From the NCBI GenBank assembly GCA_031260775.1, contig JAISKW010000123.1:1-6326 (forward strand): a stretch of 6,326 nucleotides of DNA. The letters run 5' to 3'. The notes beneath the pieces are model-generated. The model saw only the letters and a program-made list of their open reading frames with translations. It was not told where the DNA came from and made no database searches. The position numbers and the translations under genes are program-made. The DNA is from Christensenellaceae bacterium (GTDB lineage: Bacteria; Bacillota; Clostridia; Christensenellales; DTU072). Positions 5,412-6,326 of this stretch are shown piece after piece (the first letter of the stretch is position 1; the number at the start of each line of letters is the position of its first letter).

Positions 5412-6326
5412 GACGGATATACTTTGCAGAAACAACCCGTAATTCTATCTATTGAAACCTCGTGCGATGAAACCGCCGCCGCTTTAACACGCGGTCGGGA
5501 GGTGATTTCGGATGCAATCAATACGCAAATAGAAATTCATAAAAAGTACGGCGGCGTCGTGCCCGAAATCGCCTCACGAAACCATATTTTGAACATCGAC
5601 ACGGTTGTTAAAGAGGTTTTGCTAAAGGGTAATATGACCTTTGCCGACGTCGATTATATTGCCGTAACGCAAGGAGCAGGCTTGCTCGGCGCGCTTCTCG
5701 TCGGCGTTTCATATACAAAAGGGTTGGCTTACGCGCTTAACAAACCGCTGATACCCGTAAATCACCTGAAAGGACATATCGCTGCAAGCTATATTACCGC
5801 GTCAGATTTACAACCGCCGTTCGTAACGCTCTTAGTCAGCGGAGGTCATACGCAAATACTACGTGTAAATTCGTGGCGTGACATCGCAATTTTGGGCGAA
5901 ACGCAAGACGATGCGGCGGGCGAGGCATTCGATAAAGTCGCAAGGCTTTTGGGGTTACCCTACCCCGGCGGCCCGGAAATCGAAAAGGCGGCGTTAAAAG
6001 GCACGGCGAACATCAAGCTTCCGCGCGCATTTAAGGGCGAAGATACTCTTAATTTCTCATTTTCGGGGCTAAAAACCGCCGTTATGACGCTACTTAAAAA
6101 GGACAAAACAATAAATGCAAACGACCTTGCGGCATCGTTTCAATCAGAGGTCTGCAGCGTTTTATTAGATAATACCTTTGCCGCGCTGAAAAAAGAAGGA
6201 CTGAACACCTTAACATTAGCGGGCGGCGTATCGGCGAACGGCGCACTGCGAACGGCGGCAACGGAACGCGCCCGAAAAGAAAATATCCATCTTATCCTGC
6301 CCGAAAAGCGGCACTCTACCGATAAC
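5118..6326 (+). CDS. tsaD: Fusion: alkyltransferase-like (MGMT/ATL) domain + TsaD, t6A37 tRNA threonylcarbamoyltransferase subunit (3'-truncated)
   Basis: One frame runs without a stop from ATG 5118 to the window end (403 codons). Residues 1-97 form an O6-alkylguanine-DNA alkyltransferase C-terminal domain: IPTGTVATYG (Tyr23), the helix-turn-helix with ASRAVG (Arg37, matching the human Arg128 finger), NNP, and IPCHRVV with acceptor Cys54. After an approximately 10-residue linker, TsaD starts at about 108. It has SIETSCDET (111-119), NHLKGH with metal ligands His216 and His220, SGGHTQ (241-246), ETQDDAAGEAFDKVAR with Asp264, Asp265 and Glu269, FSFSGLKT (313-320), GGVSAN (369-374) and STDN with metal ligand Asp402. 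TsaD, with TsaB and TsaE, transfers threonylcarbamoyl from TC-AMP to N6 of A37 in ANN-reading tRNAs. About 40 C-terminal residues lie outside the window. The ATG follows the lipoprotein TAA by one base, with no Shine-Dalgarno. A separate TsaD start, such as TTG 5424, cannot be excluded. Confidence 0.93.
   Translation, partial: MSDFFNRIYEAVKAIPTGTVATYGFIAAKAGNPHASRAVGWALHNNPDPENIPCHRVVMKDGSLSKAFAFGGENEQKRLLLSEGVPFDGDKVALKSLFDGYTLQKQPVILSIETSCDETAAALTRGREVISDAINTQIEIHKKYGGVVPEIASRNHILNIDTVVKEVLLKGNMTFADVDYIAVTQGAGLLGALLVGVSYTKGLAYALNKPLIPVNHLKGHIAASYITASDLQPPFVTLLVSGGHTQILRVNSWRDIAILGETQDDAAGEAFDKVARLLGLPYPGGPEIEKAALKGTANIKLPRAFKGEDTLNFSFSGLKTAVMTLLKKDKTINANDLAASFQSEVCSVLLDNTFAALKKEGLNTLTLAGGVSANGALRTAATERARKENIHLILPEKRHSTDN

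Noticed and set aside
1..6326. CRISPR arrays, tRNA/rRNA genes, insertion-sequence ends or transposase fragments
   Set aside because: I looked for regularly spaced identical repeats, tRNA-like acceptor and T-arm ends, and terminal inverted repeats. The window is nearly all coding and I saw none.

Overview
The window suggests a host-associated or anaerobic bacterium of moderate GC, most likely Bacillota (Clostridia, perhaps a Christensenellales-type lineage). This rests on large InlB/Listeria-Bacteroides repeat proteins, a BspA-type leucine-rich-repeat lipoprotein with an ordinary lipobox, and bacterial ArgJ and TsaD sequences. The taxonomic call is inference; no rRNA or other marker is present. 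All genes lie on the + strand, every visible stop is TAA, and none of the three visible start codons has a Shine-Dalgarno sequence.

Layout. (1) 1-1677: the 3' part of a large secreted or surface protein made of about seven degenerate InlB-type repeats; its true start lies upstream of the window. (2) 1678-1762: an AT-rich 85-base gap with a consensus -10 box (TATAAT) 18 bases before the next ATG and a 9-bp direct repeat. (3) 1763-2986: argJ, an apparently complete ornithine/glutamate N-acetyltransferase precursor. (4) 2993-5116: a lipoprotein combining a Big-2-like Ig domain, one InlB repeat and two BspA-type LRR blocks. (5) 5118 to the window end: an in-frame fusion of an O6-alkylguanine-DNA alkyltransferase-like domain (PCHRV active-site motif intact) to TsaD, the t6A37 tRNA threonylcarbamoyltransferase subunit, cut by the window end just after the STDN motif.

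The last three genes are spaced by 6 and 1 bases and probably form one transcription unit read from the promoter before argJ. They share no obvious pathway: arginine biosynthesis, a surface adhesin-like lipoprotein, and tRNA modification joined to a DNA-repair-like domain. The most notable item is the alkyltransferase-TsaD fusion. TsaD fusions to RimI-like or Bud32 partners are known, but I do not recall one to an MGMT/ATL domain.
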